From Basidiobolus meristosporus CBS 931.73 (taxonomy: Eukaryota; Basidiobolomycota; Basidiobolomycetes; Basidiobolales; Basidiobolaceae): DNA of 59,103 nucleotides. Positions 27,475 to 39,268 of the stretch are shown here, piece by piece. The notes beneath the pieces are model-generated. The model did not search any database. It was not told the DNA's origin and worked only from the letters and a program-made list of their open reading frames with translations. Made by a program: the position numbers and the translations under genes. The stretch is taken from positions 1-59,103 of the forward strand of contig MCFE01000553.1 of the NCBI GenBank assembly GCA_002104905.1. The letters run 5' to 3'. Position 1 is the first letter of the stretch. Each line of letters begins with the position of its first letter.

Positions 27475-27823
27475 TGTTGTAGAAATTTGTAATTCCACCT
27501 AAATATTCACCTAACTTGGTCACTTAGATCATTACTCTCAAATCCTAGAGAATACTGACCAAATTCCTTGTTGTGATTTACTTAAAATATTTTCACCAAA
27601 ATACCAGGTACCCAGAACATGAAAATTCTCAAAGTTGTCCAAACAGCCCCAAACTTTGCACACATGCTCTTGGGACCTTCCTTAACCTATTCTATGTGTT
27701 TGTAATGCCAAGACCAGGTAAAAGTATAAATACTACTTTTACATTCAATAAATCATTAAGTGAAAACCACATAATCTACTTGTTCTCCCAATCACTTCCA
27801 ATATCTCCAACACTCTTACAACA
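27475..27823 (+). repeat. Copia LTR, full length, plus orientation
   Basis: 349 bp, TGTTGTAGAAA ... CTCTTACAACA. It ends in the 8-bp inverted terminal repeat TGTTGTAG/TTACAACA (one mismatch). TATA-like AGTATAAATACTAC is followed about 15 bp later by CAATAAATCATT, probably promoter and poly(A) signal. The invertible core lies at about 27581-27634 in standard orientation. Confidence 0.92.
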
Positions 27824-28796
27824 GCATCAAGTGCTCTATTGTCACCCATGAAAACCTTCTTGATTGGAATTTCTTCAAATTGGGTAAAAAGTTCTTTTTG
27901 GTGTGTAAAGTGTTGAGATGCTCCAGAGTCAATATACCACGTCTGAGAATCCTTGTTTGTGGTCATATTTAGTGCAGATACAAATAGTCTATCTTCAGTT
28001 GTTGCAGCATTTCCATATTCAGGCTTCTTTTGCTGATAATCTCTCTTTTTGAGACACTAGTCTGATGTGTGTTCTTTCCTTTTGCAGTAGTTGCAAAACA
28101 GGTTGCTGTTGCCTTTGTAGGGTCTTGGGTACCTCCTTTGTTGGTTATCATTGCCTATAGAGGATTTTTTTTCTTCCTTCTTATTGATGCTTGATTTTCT
28201 TAATTCTTCATTCAGGAGCTTTCATATTTGCAATTTAAGGTCAAATCTTCAGTTCTGCACTCTATGGCTGATACAAGGCCCTGAAACTAGTCTGCCAGGC
28301 TATTCAGGATGGTAACTATCACATCCTCATCAGTAGTTGGTATGCCCACAGATTTCATGTCACCCACCAGCATGGTAATTCTGTTAATTAGATTTTTCAT
28401 TTCTTCTCCTTGCTGCATCTTTGTAGTAAAGAGTTTTTGTCTCAGATACATTTTCTTGGCAGCTGAACATGACTGGTAGGTGTCTTCTAATGCCTTCCAG
28501 ACATTCTTTGCCATTTTTGCTCATGAGCATTGAATTAGCAATTTGTCCTTAACATTAAGGCAAATGCAGTTAAAGGCCCTTTGTTCTTTCTTGTGGTACT
28601 TTAAGGCTTCCTCTCCCACATTTTTAGGAGAACATTCTTCTCCCATGACAATATCCCAAAGGCCTCTTTCTTGTAGCAGCATCTTCATCTTCACCATCCA
28701 CACTTGGTAGTTAGATCCATCCAACTTTTCAGTAGAGGGGAGAATTCCAGTAATAGCAGTAGTAGATATTGCAGAGAGTGATAGCTTGGGGCTCAT
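27824..28796 (-). pseudogene. Copia gag-protease fragment
   Basis: Minus strand. The gag start ATG at 28796 is 4 nt after the LTR end. It reads MSPKLSLSAISTTAITG, then EKLDGSNYQVW, KMKMLLQERGLWDIV (DUF4219/UBN2-type copia gag) and, in another frame, MAKNVWKALEDTYQ and KNLINRITMLVGDM. A CCHC zinc knuckle (CNYCKRKEHTSD then stop then C) follows near 28070-28105, with TAG inside it. It ends with the copia protease site WYIDSGASQHFTHQ near 27900-27935. Frameshifts and stops make it dead. It is cut at 27823 by the plus-orientation LTR. Confidence 0.9.
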
Positions 28797-28800
28797 AGCC
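28788..28800 (-). other. Copia primer-binding site (initiator tRNA-Met anticodon arm)
   Basis: The minus strand reads GGCTATGAGCCCC directly after the LTR end. Sister copies read GGTTATGAGCCC (53149-53160) and GGTTATGAGACCC (54183-54195). The complement of the best copy, GGGCTCATAACC, equals the anticodon stem-loop of fungal initiator tRNA-Met. The gag ATG lies within it. Confidence 0.75.
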
Positions 28801-29132
28801 TGTTGTAAGAGTCTTGGAGATATTGGAAGTGATTGGGAGGACAAGTAGATTATGTGGTTTTCACTTAATGATTTATTGAATGTAAAAGTAGTATTTATAC
28901 TTTTACATGGTCTTGGCATTACAAACACATAGAATAGGTTAAGAAAGGTCCCAAGAACATGTATGCAAAGTTTGGGGATGTTTGGACAACCTATCTAATT
29001 TTCATGTTCTGGGTTAATATTCTAAGTAAATCCCAACAAGGAATTTGGTCAGTATTCTCTAGGATTGGAAGGTAATGATTTAAGTGACAAAGTTAGGTGA
29101 ATATTTAGGTGGAATTCCGAGTTTTTATAGCA
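28801..29132 (-). repeat. Copia LTR, 5' LTR of the minus-strand gag fragment
   Basis: 332 bp, TGTTGTAAGAGTCTTGG ... TTTTTATAGCA. The core segment is in standard orientation but shortened by about 19 bp (TTCTGGGT joins TAATATTCTAAG). Its element-side edge is next to the primer-binding site at 28789-28800. Confidence 0.9.
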
Positions 29133-29144
29133 TTTTCAGCGTGC

Positions 29145-29268
29145 CTTTTGCCAAGACTATGTAAAAGTATAAGTATTACTTTTATATTCATTGAATCATT
29201 GATGTGAGAACCACATTATCAATTTGCGCTTCCAATCACTTCCAATATCTTCAAAACTCTTACAATAT
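29145..29268 (+). repeat. Partial copia LTR, plus orientation
   Basis: Matches only the last third of the LTR (TGCCAAGACTATGTAAAAGTA ... TTCAAAACTCTTACAATA) and stands head to head with the minus-orientation LTR ending at 29132. It is a truncated solo fragment. Confidence 0.75.
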
Positions 29269-32200
29269 CTAAATCTAAATACTGAGAAATGAGTAATTCT
29301 CAACTTGTTGGACTGTGTTACCAGGTAGATTGTGAAGTCAGCAAAACAACCATGAAGCAACGGGGGTATTTAGAGGATGCAAAGTCATTACTGGGCTGAG
29401 TGCCGACAAAGTATACATGCCTTTGGTAGGGGTTCATAAAGGTGACTATTTAGAATGACTCAGTTTTCTCAAGATCCCCACAATTCTAAAGAATTAGCAA
29501 TCCACTACAATGAAGATATTCCAGCTCTACTGCTACCACTGAATGTGAGATCTTCCCATATGGAGCTCAGTCTCTTGGCATTTACTTTTGGGATTTTTGA
29601 GTAGTTGCATTCAACCATTATGAGCAGTGTCATTTGACACGATTAGGAACTATCCAAGAGAATAAGTCTCGAAACCTCTAAAATCAATTCTTCAGCATCT
29701 ACAGTGCGTAGTGCCAGTTTAAGGGATCTTTAGAAGACAGACATTGATCTTCGCATAACGTCGACAACGTCTACCTTTTTCATAGTTTTATGGCCATGGA
29801 GAGCCACCAGAATTATGTTGTGCAATTAATCTCCACTTATTAAACGTAACCTAACATGCAACCATATCATATGAATGAATAAGCGGAAAACTAAGCGGTC
29901 GCAGCGTATATTGGGTAAAGATATTTGGTCGACCAACGTATAACCAAGGAATGTAATGTCCCTCAACAGCCCTAGTTACAGTTTTCTGCCAGGATTTATT
30001 GACAAAACAAACCACATCCCCAAACAACTTGGGGTGTCGATCCTTCCATCATACAATGCAGAAAGTCATGGCCAACATGCCAAGTGTGGTCCATCATTAG
30101 GGAATATCGAATACAACAATGAGGAGTCCCTAGTGATTAGGATACGGTATAAAATCATCCAGTTTAAGGTGACCCAGTTGGTAAGGGATATGTCTTTCAC
30201 TTCGATTATGGACACGCATTGCATATACATACTCTGCTTTTCATGATAGATGCAGTGCGTACAAGAACCTTGCTGACCCTTGGATGCCACCCATATTAGA
30301 AGCGGGATCCAGATCCGCGGTCTCAATATTCAGTATGTTTGAGACAACTCAACCAGTTTGTTCAACCTAAGCTCAATCGCTGTCTGCAGCCAATCTCACA
30401 ACGTGGGTATAGAAAGGCCCGTCAACATCATCCCGCTACTCAATCACGAATAGGCAACTCCATACGCCTGGGATGGCTGGATTTTCAACGCTATTTGTGA
30501 ATAAAGACCAAGTTGTAATAGGATACTTCACTTGGCGAGAATGAGACATCGTACCAATCCAATCTTCCATAAGAACATCCAATTTACACGGATCTTGGCG
30601 CCCGTATATTTAGACAGAATGTTGAATCCCAACCGACTGACGTAATGGTCTGTAAGCCTTGGCTTCGTACTTCCTTGTGTCCCAATTTACCTCTATGTAT
30701 CCGAGCAGAGTTTTTCAGCCACGGCTGGACTCAAAAGACGCATCCACTCCACAACAGAGCGCATCAGGCAAGCAAATGACTCTCGACAAATCCGGCACCA
30801 TTACGTAACAGCCGGTAGTCAAGTGTTGAGCCTTGCTTCTTGCCCTCGGAGGTTAAATTCAAACGGAGCATATATTAAACATCGTGCAGACGAGGGATTT
30901 TAGGTTAATAGATTAGGCTGACCTCCATACCTGTAATGTGATGGATCAAGGTTTTAACTGCTTTGCAGCCTCAGCCAGGTCATATGCCACCCACAATGTT
31001 CGCCAAACAGGAAATCCTTGGAAGCTCAACAACCATGGGTATCAGAAGTGCGCCAGGCACCCAATTCCCGTAATAGTTCCAGTTCCCGTTTATAACGTCA
31101 TCAGCGTCACTGATTGTAAATCCCCTACACAGGTAGTAGCCGAGAGCGCCCTGCAACTAACACTAGAGATATCGAGTATGAGACAGCAATATGCTGCACT
31201 TGGCTCGAGGATAGATCACCCAAGACATACGTGTGGGCTCCCAGTGTCGAGGAGGTCGATTCCAACCTGATAACATCCTGTTTGGGTCTGATACCAATTA
31301 TCAGAGCTATCACGAACTCCCTCATGTACCTGGTGGTGTATGTACAGTCCCGTGCTGCTTCAAGTCGAGTACCTTTGGTATGACCCTTGCCCAATCTCAT
31401 CAACTCTGTACTTATTAGGTGAGCCATGGAAGCAACAATCATGAAACTCCTCAGTGTATGCTGGATATGTCGGAATCCGATGGCAATAAATGCACAGCAC
31501 AATATGTCTCCACAAAGGGCATCCGTGTGGACAACCTCATACCTACCGCCCCTTGATTAATTTGTCTGAGCCTGTATCACGGCCGTTTTCACAGCATCAC
31601 CCATGGCGCTTGCTCACCACTCCTCTAATCCAACTTGGCATGAGCGCTATATCTTGTCATCTAAATTACCAATTGGTGGTAGCTGGCTTTCTTTGATACA
31701 TTTACCAGGTACAGACACCGGAACCATGGCCAATCTCACTGAGCTCTTTGATAAGAAATAGCCCAGGCTTATCGATTTCCCTGGATCGAGGCTGCAGTTG
31801 TATTACGAATCAATGTTGAATATGGCGAATGTCCGCTTACTCTGATGGCCAAATTTAGCCCGACTCAGCTGCAAAATGGCGCCCTCGCAGCTCGAAATCA
31901 TCGAAATTCAGATGCTTTTCAAATCAACGGAATTTCATCCGAATACAGAGGCACCGAACCCACCTCTATCCCAATGGGCTAATGATGCGACAACAGTGAG
32001 CCTTTGACTCAAACGGACTGAGCCTCCAGATCATGGTTTCCCAGCCTCCTCGAAACTTTGGGTGGTTTCATCGCTGGGGCAGGTGCGCTGGTGAGTAAAC
32101 TCGATCCACAAAGGGGCCAGGGGTGTTAGCCACCATCCATGCGAACAGAGATCACCCGTACACACAGCCGTACAATGGCCCTGTAAATTCCATCATGCAA

Positions 32201-34086
32201 AGGCTTTAGCTCGGAACTCGATCCTATTTAGGGAAAACATTGAACCGACCAGCATTCGCATTCATTTCAAGGCCAGCACTATATCCGGCAGCTGCTATAA
32301 TCGGCCATGACTCTCAATGGTTCAGTGAGGATTTAGGTACTGCCATGTCCAAACAGTGTGACTCAGAGCTGACACCAAAGAGATGCTGATCGTAGGCACT
32401 ACAGGTACGGATACCGCCACTCCGCTTCGCCCTTCGCCTCTCGCCAATCGGCCATCTGGGGAATTGCCATTATAGTGGTGGGGCAAGCTCAGACATCATT
32501 AGCCTCATTGATGCATGGCCAAATGGGCCTCTGTTGTTTTCCATGATTGCATATATGACGATACTCCTGGTATTCGCATCTTAATCCCAACTCGACTGAT
32601 CAGAGCCACTGGACCTCAACCGCTCTGTCACTGGATTCGCCAGACCGCCAGATCCAAGCTCCATTAAGGTTGGGGGATCGAATGGGCTGAGATCTAGATC
32701 ACGAGTGATCCTTATACATGGGATCCCCACTCCCGATAATGTAAGACTCCAACCACGGGCCCATTCGACACAGCTTCCTTCCATGACTTCCACATCTCCG
32801 TGTAGAACTGATGGCTACTATTTGGGATCCTACGATTCCCGAAATCATCCATATTGCCTGAGGAATATATTGGGCAACTGAGCACCCACTTTGCCCGATA
32901 GCGTGATCCCACCGATAACGAATCATATTCCCACCATTTTCGCGTGATGGCCATGGATTTCCTGCTGCTGTCAACTTCCTAACCCCACTGGATAACCGTT
33001 TATCCTTAATTCGGCCGGCCACCACTCATGTAGATCCATATATATGGAAGTCCAGGTGCGAATTGGCGTTGCCCATGATTTTCAGCTTAAAACAGCCGGC
33101 GGACAAATCTGGTATTTCCACTGATTTGCCATTCGACGTAAATCTTCCCCCATGACGAAATCCATCCACCATCGCGTTTGACATGACCCCGATGCGTCAC
33201 ACCAGGGGATTAAGACCAAGAGCTCGCGGTGTCGCCCATGGCAGGGCGTAGACACGGCTCATGCTCTAACCATAAAGATGTTCGCCCAAGTGTGTCAGCT
33301 CATGATTCCGGTTAGAAACCTAAACCCATTTGGAGGCTTCAGGATAGGCTACCCTCTGATTGCGTCGCAAGAATCCAATCATCGGCGAGCTCGACGATGG
33401 AAGCAGGCTTCACCCATCCAGGGAACGAGTTTCTAGACGCTGAGATGCCAAACAAAGGCATGGATGGGGAATTGGATTGATTTTGTCCATCTGCGGTTCG
33501 ATGGTAGAGACATCATTTCTACTCGGGATACTTAGGGCGGATTCATTGTGGGACGTCTTTATTTGTTCATGAGAAATGATTCCTAGACTCTGGCCGATCT
33601 AGGGATCCTAGTCAGATAAGATACATCTAATTCGATGCTCGTTTTTCCTTCACGGAGAATTCGCTCCCTTGAAATTCCCTAGTATATTTCTACATGTACA
33701 TTTGGGCGATCACTAGCCTCGACGGGTGGATGCGTGTTCTTCCTTTTGCTGCTTGTGTCGGAGCAGGTTCTCATTAGCTCGAGTCTTTCTCCCAACCCCA
33801 CGAATGCGTAGAACTGTCGTAGCTGGGATGCTTTATGCGGCAACCGTGTTTTCTATAGAACATCTATATCGCGGGGGTTTATTAGTTTGGCTACTCTCCC
33901 GAATAATATACAGTGGGGAACGGACGAAAGAGGTCAAGTGATGTTTAGTTGTTACTACGTTCGGTTCGCTCCACTATAATGCTAGTAAACATTCTTCTCG
34001 GTTCGAATGGTTGTGCATTGCATATAGAAGATAAAATTGATATTAACAGTAATTACAATGATTAGAGGAGGCTGTCGATGGTTGGT
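29269..34086. other. Gene-poor region
   Basis: About 4.8 kb. The open frames (longest near 30938-31270 and 31125-31502) overlap antisense to each other, carry no motif and have no conserved splice chain. Base composition is more even and CpG is common here, in contrast to the copia block on its left. I see no RNA gene, tandem repeat or mobile-element end. Confidence 0.45.
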
Positions 34087-35155
34087 TTACGCCAGGCTGG
34101 ATTTTGGTGGGAAATCCTCGGGAAGAGTCATGCACGGCATGCTTGTAAGCGAGGGATCCATATAGGCTGCTCCATTGGGAACAGAGGCATCCTCTACACT
34201 GCTCACGTTGGGAACGGATATTGTGGTCGCTAGGGACGATGTAAAGAACCCGTCCATATTAGCGGGCAGGAAACATGTGTTGCTTCCGTCGTGAAGATAC
34301 ATAGGCTGGTTGAGAATGTCCAGGTCAACCGGCTGAAAAGCCTCCCCTTGCAAGCTATACCCCGCAGAGCTGATCATAAATGGCTCCAAGGCAATGTGTG
34401 CCATAGTGTTGAGGTCGGGGGTAAGCTCCGGCGCCATGTTGAAGTCGTAGCACCCGGAGTTATTGCTGCTTGGTGGTGTAGGCTCTGTGGAATGTGGTGA
34501 ATCGTGCTCACAATCGTCGTCGGTGCTGACCATCTCAGGATCGTCGTCAGATCGCAACTCCATTTTCGCACTACAATCATCATCATGGGTATTGGAATAA
34601 GAGTTCCCTGGGCCTGAGCAGCATTCGTCTACAATATCCACGATAGGTGGTAGCGGGGTGTAGTCGGGCTTAGGTGGTAGGGGGGGAAGGCCCACCTGTG
34701 CCCTTAGCGCATTAAGCTCTTCCCGGAGATTTTTGTTTTCCGAGCGAAGGTTGTCAAACTCACGAACGTATATTCGGGCATTGGATTTGGCCTTTTGAAC
34801 GAAATCTAAGGATTTTTGGACAATGATAGATTTCGAGGGTTTGCGAACACGATGAAGTGAGGGAATAGCCCAGGCGAGTTCCTGGAACTTGTTGTTCAAG
34901 GACTCACGACGTGCACGCTCCACCGCATTATGGTTGGCGCGCTTCTGGGCGGAGTTGATGAACTTTTTGGCCGAACTTCCGTCTAAACGATGGAATGCTG
35001 GTTAGGGGGGCGGGTGATTGAAATGGTTACACAGCTCAAAGCTTACTGGAGGATATCTGAAAAGTGAAGCTTGCGCCTCCGGCATGTCTCTTGGAGGTTG
35101 ATGGAGCAACAGCTGGAAATTGAAGAACACCGGTATTAGCTGCTTCCATTTTCAT
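34087..35155 (-). CDS. bHLH transcription factor, E-box (H-E-R) type
   Basis: Nuclear DNA-binding regulator. Minus-strand exons 35155-35047 and 34982-34087 give 334 aa (36 full codons, a split Asn codon, then the rest). The basic region reads AQKRANHNAVERARRESLN with His54, Glu58 and Arg62 at the 5-9-13 positions that predict CACGTG-type recognition. Helix-loop-helix follows (NKFQELAWAIPSL, RVRKPSKSIIVQKSLDFVQ), then a leucine-zipper-like helix (REFDNLRSENKNLREELNALR) to about residue 145. The C-terminal half is Pro-, Asp- and Ser-rich (PPLPPKPDYTPLPP, STDDDCEHDS), as expected for an activation region. The RRPSKS/RKPSKS loop type is common in a fungal-specific bHLH group, but I cannot assign a named orthologue. 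A wide 5' spacer suggests extended regulation. Confidence 0.9.
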
Positions 35156-38100
35156 CGGAGAAACGTATTTGCTACCAAGATGAGACGAAATGATCAACAA
35201 CTTGTGAAGGGGAAACTAGCCAGGGGATATAGGAGGGATTCAAAGTTTATGTAATACAAATCGATTTGATTAGGTTTGAGTAAAGCAACAACTGGGTTGC
35301 GCCACCGGAAATAATGTGGTGATATGGGAATATGACAAGTGTAGTAAAATAGAATGAACGAGGATGGGTGAGCGCTCGCGCTATTTTATAGTCAAGCTGA
35401 ATCCAGTATCTATTGGGAAACGCTAGAAATCAGGACAACCATCCCATTCATCACGTCTATTGGCTCCAATGAAATATCTGCGGTTGATTTCAATCAGGTT
35501 TGCTTTGAGTGGTGGAAAAAAGCCCTCCTCAATGGAGGTGGTTGAAAAGAGCATGGGTTTTGATTGGCCTCAAGTGACTACCAGTAATCTTGCGCGCCAA
35601 GTAACTGCCTTTGTGAGACAATTGAGGTAACTACTACAAAATATTTGATTGAGAATTAGGATAAATGGTTGCCTCTGAAATGGATATATGCACCAATTCG
35701 TTTAGGATCGGGAATCCCTATCTTATTAACCCTCTTCGTTCTTAAATTACTCTAGAGCGGCAGTATAAACAAAGCTGCATCGTAATGTGTAGAGGCAGGT
35801 AGGAAGATGCAGCAGCCATGTGCTTGAGAGATGAGCCAGGAATAGATGTATTGATACAGGCAGTTGTAGAGTACTTCTCCCCACGGAGGTGCAATCTCCC
35901 GGGGGTCTCTGCACCGATGTCAACGAGACGCCGCCTTGTTACGACCTTGGGATGCGCAAAATCTAAAAGCGCCGCCGCCAAGGCACAGCCCTCTCTATGT
36001 TGAACCCATGGAGGGATTTACATTGGTTTTCCATTGCCAATCCATGAGGTGGGTTGGACTGGCCATCAGGTTTCCATCACATCACATATATGCTCTTTGG
36101 GCTTTCCAAATGCTTCAGCGACAGATGAGTTTGGAATTGTCAGCATTTGTCATCCCCGAGGCTCATGTGACCGGTGGTAGCGGTATATTAAGTTCAATAA
36201 TGCAATAACCTACAACCAGACACCACTCTCGGTTCTAGAATTCGATTGAGGCAATCTCGATGATCACACAGTGTCACCGCAACATTCCGGTTACAAAGAA
36301 GTCAAAAGTTTGTATAACTTCGTGGCTTAAATTTAAGGTAACAAGATCTCCCAATTTTATGGGTGAACTAGTTCGAAAAGGACAAAAAGTCGAATGGGAA
36401 TGTGCTACAAATAGGTGTGAGTTGGGTTACAATGTTCCCTTAAACGATGACAGGGTCCACAGCAAGGAGCGGCGCTGGTGTGGTAACCTATGCTCGTCTT
36501 GCGTATTGAAAAGAGGCGACGACCGTAGCCAGAGTTGAATCGCCACATCCGGATGCGAGTACGTCGCAATGATGATTCATTCCTCTTATGCGGGGAAATG
36601 TGGCAAAGAAGAGTGGCATATTCCCCCTTTCCTATGGTGGTGCCAGATGGATCGTAATCATCGTGGTGCCAGCCATTGGATTTTCATGCACTATTGAGAT
36701 ACTCCATGTTTTGAGTTTGCTAGCGATCAGCCGATAAGTGTGCTCGCAGCCTCACCTGCGGTCTTGCAGTCGTCATAGAGTATTTGAACTGCATCAGGGA
36801 ATGGAGGATGGCATGGATGGCATGGATGTCACGATCCCATGTTCACACGCCAAGATCAGATCCTGGAAATATTTTACCCATCACCACTGGAACGTCATTA
36901 GCGAAGACCATATATACCCAAAACAATAGGGTATTTGCCCCTTGAGTCAGTGTTTTGAAAACAATATCCATACTGTCGGATAGGTGCCATGAATACCTGG
37001 TTACATCACAGGATATTCAGTTACGAGGGCTTTCCTGAATGATGATTTGATCTGATGGAGCAAGCCTGACAATGGTCCACTGGCACTGGTGGCACTTGAA
37101 ATTCAGCCCATTTACGGGTATCCAGATACCTAAACCATGCTGACAAAAATTGCAGCAGGCGAGCCTTACATGGGTTGCCAGTCAGGTCTTGGCTGCTCCT
37201 ACGAATGTGATCATGCCTACGTGAGGGCAGCATATCTAGGCTGCGGACACTTCCATGCTCAATTGCTGATAAGATACTACGCACTTCATTTCACAAGAAT
37301 GTATCAAGTGTGTCTCAGACCTTGCTATAGATAGCACCAATTGGTATTCCAAAAAAGTCAACTAATCACATGTACGGTGTCGATAAGCATGATGATCAAT
37401 AGCCAACAGACGATTAATTCGCTTTAGTCGAGTGCACGTTGATTTTGTGTCAGATCCCCTCCGATCGCCCTTTTCTTCATTGCTGAAATGGAAATATTAA
37501 CCAGCAGCTGGCTCTGAGGCTGCCTGGATACTAGCTTGATACTGGAATAGGGCATGCAAGGTTGGGTTAGTGTACACCTTGGGTTGTTATCTATCTGGAG
37601 AATCCTCATCTCTCGGGTCTTGATTATGTTTGACAATGCTGACTAGCATGGCATCCTGTCCAATATATCTCGGTTGGGGCGAATAATTATGGCAGTGGTT
37701 TGTGAAAGATTACACAGGTGATTTGGTATTTAGTATTGTCCAGAAGATTCCAATTTACTAGAGCTCATTTCCCCCATGTCTAATTTGACTCGGCAATGCA
37801 TACAAAAAAATTCGAAAAATTCCAAGGCTCCTGGCCAGCTGCAACTTGATCTGATTTTTATATCACTAGATATCTGGGCCTTTTATTTAATTTAGTGCTG
37901 TGAAATGGGCATCTATGATCAATCATTGACCTTACAAAGTTTTGGCAAACTAATTGCGTGTTAGTCATCCCAGTTGATAGCATCTATACAGATCAAGCTT
38001 TCTAGAGTGGGCCATACTAGATGAGTGTATGTGAGGCTTACCAAATATGATCAGCTCCATAGTGTTGCATTTTTATTCAGTACTTCTCTTCACCTCTGCG

Positions 38101-39268
38101 TTCAGTTAATTTTTTTTTGATTCCAGCGATCCCACAGCGTAACCTAAGATGCTGCTTGAACTTCAATCTCACTATCATAAAGATCCCATGAAATAAGTGG
38201 AGTTACGATGTTGAAGGTACTTGCAAAAGGTATTATGTGCGGTCATAAAGCAGTGTGCGAAGTTCGAAGGTGTTGGTAAACTTTGACAATAATTGAAATC
38301 TGAAGAATTAGGCTTTACTGAGCACTGCCACAACACTAATGAGTTGCTATGGATGCTACGTTTTATTATACCAAATACACCACATGTTTGCCCAGTAGTT
38401 TTGAATCTAAAGATATCATCTGGAAGCTTCATGGCATTTCTACTGACCTCTTCTGATTTGTTAAGGCAAACAGGTAAAGTCTGACTTTTGTATTTCACGC
38501 ATTAAATAATCAGGCTCTGCAATCAGTTTGTTACATGAAGCTAGTTAAGCACTCAAGTCATGCATTGTGTTACATTACTTGTCTTATGCCTAAAGTTCTT
38601 AATATCATTATATAATTTGAGAGTAGAGTTTCTTACTGCGACTATTCCCATATATTTGTGGAAGTCCTGAAAATTACCTTAGGTTTCAAATTGGCTGTTG
38701 CTCCTCTTTCCTCAGGTTTTTGATTACAGTTATTAAGTCCTACTCCAAGTATCCATACTTCAGCTCAATAAACCAACAAATGCCATCCCCATCATTTGTA
38801 ATTCTAAATCGCTTTCAGATTCTGTGCAGTCCGATGCTTACTTCAAAAGTAGTTAATTATATATCAAGGAGGATAATCTCTATGGAGGCTTGTGAGTATG
38901 CATAGATGTCAAAATAGTCTACTTGTTCTTCATTACAGATAAAAGAGCCCTTACAAACGTGTTACCTGACGTACCAAGAGACTGTTTCACGATGTAAGAA
39001 CGCTATGAAACACTGGTTCGATTATTAGCCTGACATTTGCACTGATGGTGGGTGTCCACCATAATGGATTGGCAATAATAGTGCCATGACCAGGGAAAAC
39101 TAGAATCAATAGATGTAATTGGTATTGCTGGCGAGAAAGGGACGTCAGGTATGACCCCATTTGCTTCACTCATGACATTCATGACTGGAAAAATCGATTT
39201 ATCAATGTCATAAATTCAGTGGATTATGTTGCTACACTGAATCCTTTAAACTCCAGAGGTGAGATATC
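35156..39268. other. Spacer upstream of the bHLH and kanadaptin genes
   Basis: 4.1 kb between divergent genes. No supported coding frame. A GGCATGGAT direct repeat occurs near 36807-36830. About 37700-38900 is AT-rich without recognisable element ends. Confidence 0.4.

Larger units (their letters stand above)
24365..29268. mobile_element. Nested and degraded Ty1/copia retrotransposon block
   Basis: A broken minus-strand copia element (3' LTR 24365-24634, RNase H/RT 24755-25608, then protease/gag 27824-28796, 5' LTR 28801-29132) lacks integrase and the start of RT. Between its halves lies a plus-orientation unit, LTR 25585-25932 to LTR 27475-27823. A partial plus-orientation LTR abuts the right end. 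The coding parts have stops and frameshifts, so the element is dead. CpG is almost absent throughout, unlike the flanks. Confidence 0.85.

Noticed and set aside
25585-27823. Simple insertion of a complete element with target-site duplication
   Set aside because: The 5-bp flanks do not match (GTTTT against GCATC) and the host element is not contiguous across it, so a clean insertion is not supported.
30938-31502. Two overlapping opposite frames of 110 and 125 codons in the gene-poor region
   Set aside because: Neither shows protein-family features or plausible introns; mutual antisense overlap suggests chance.
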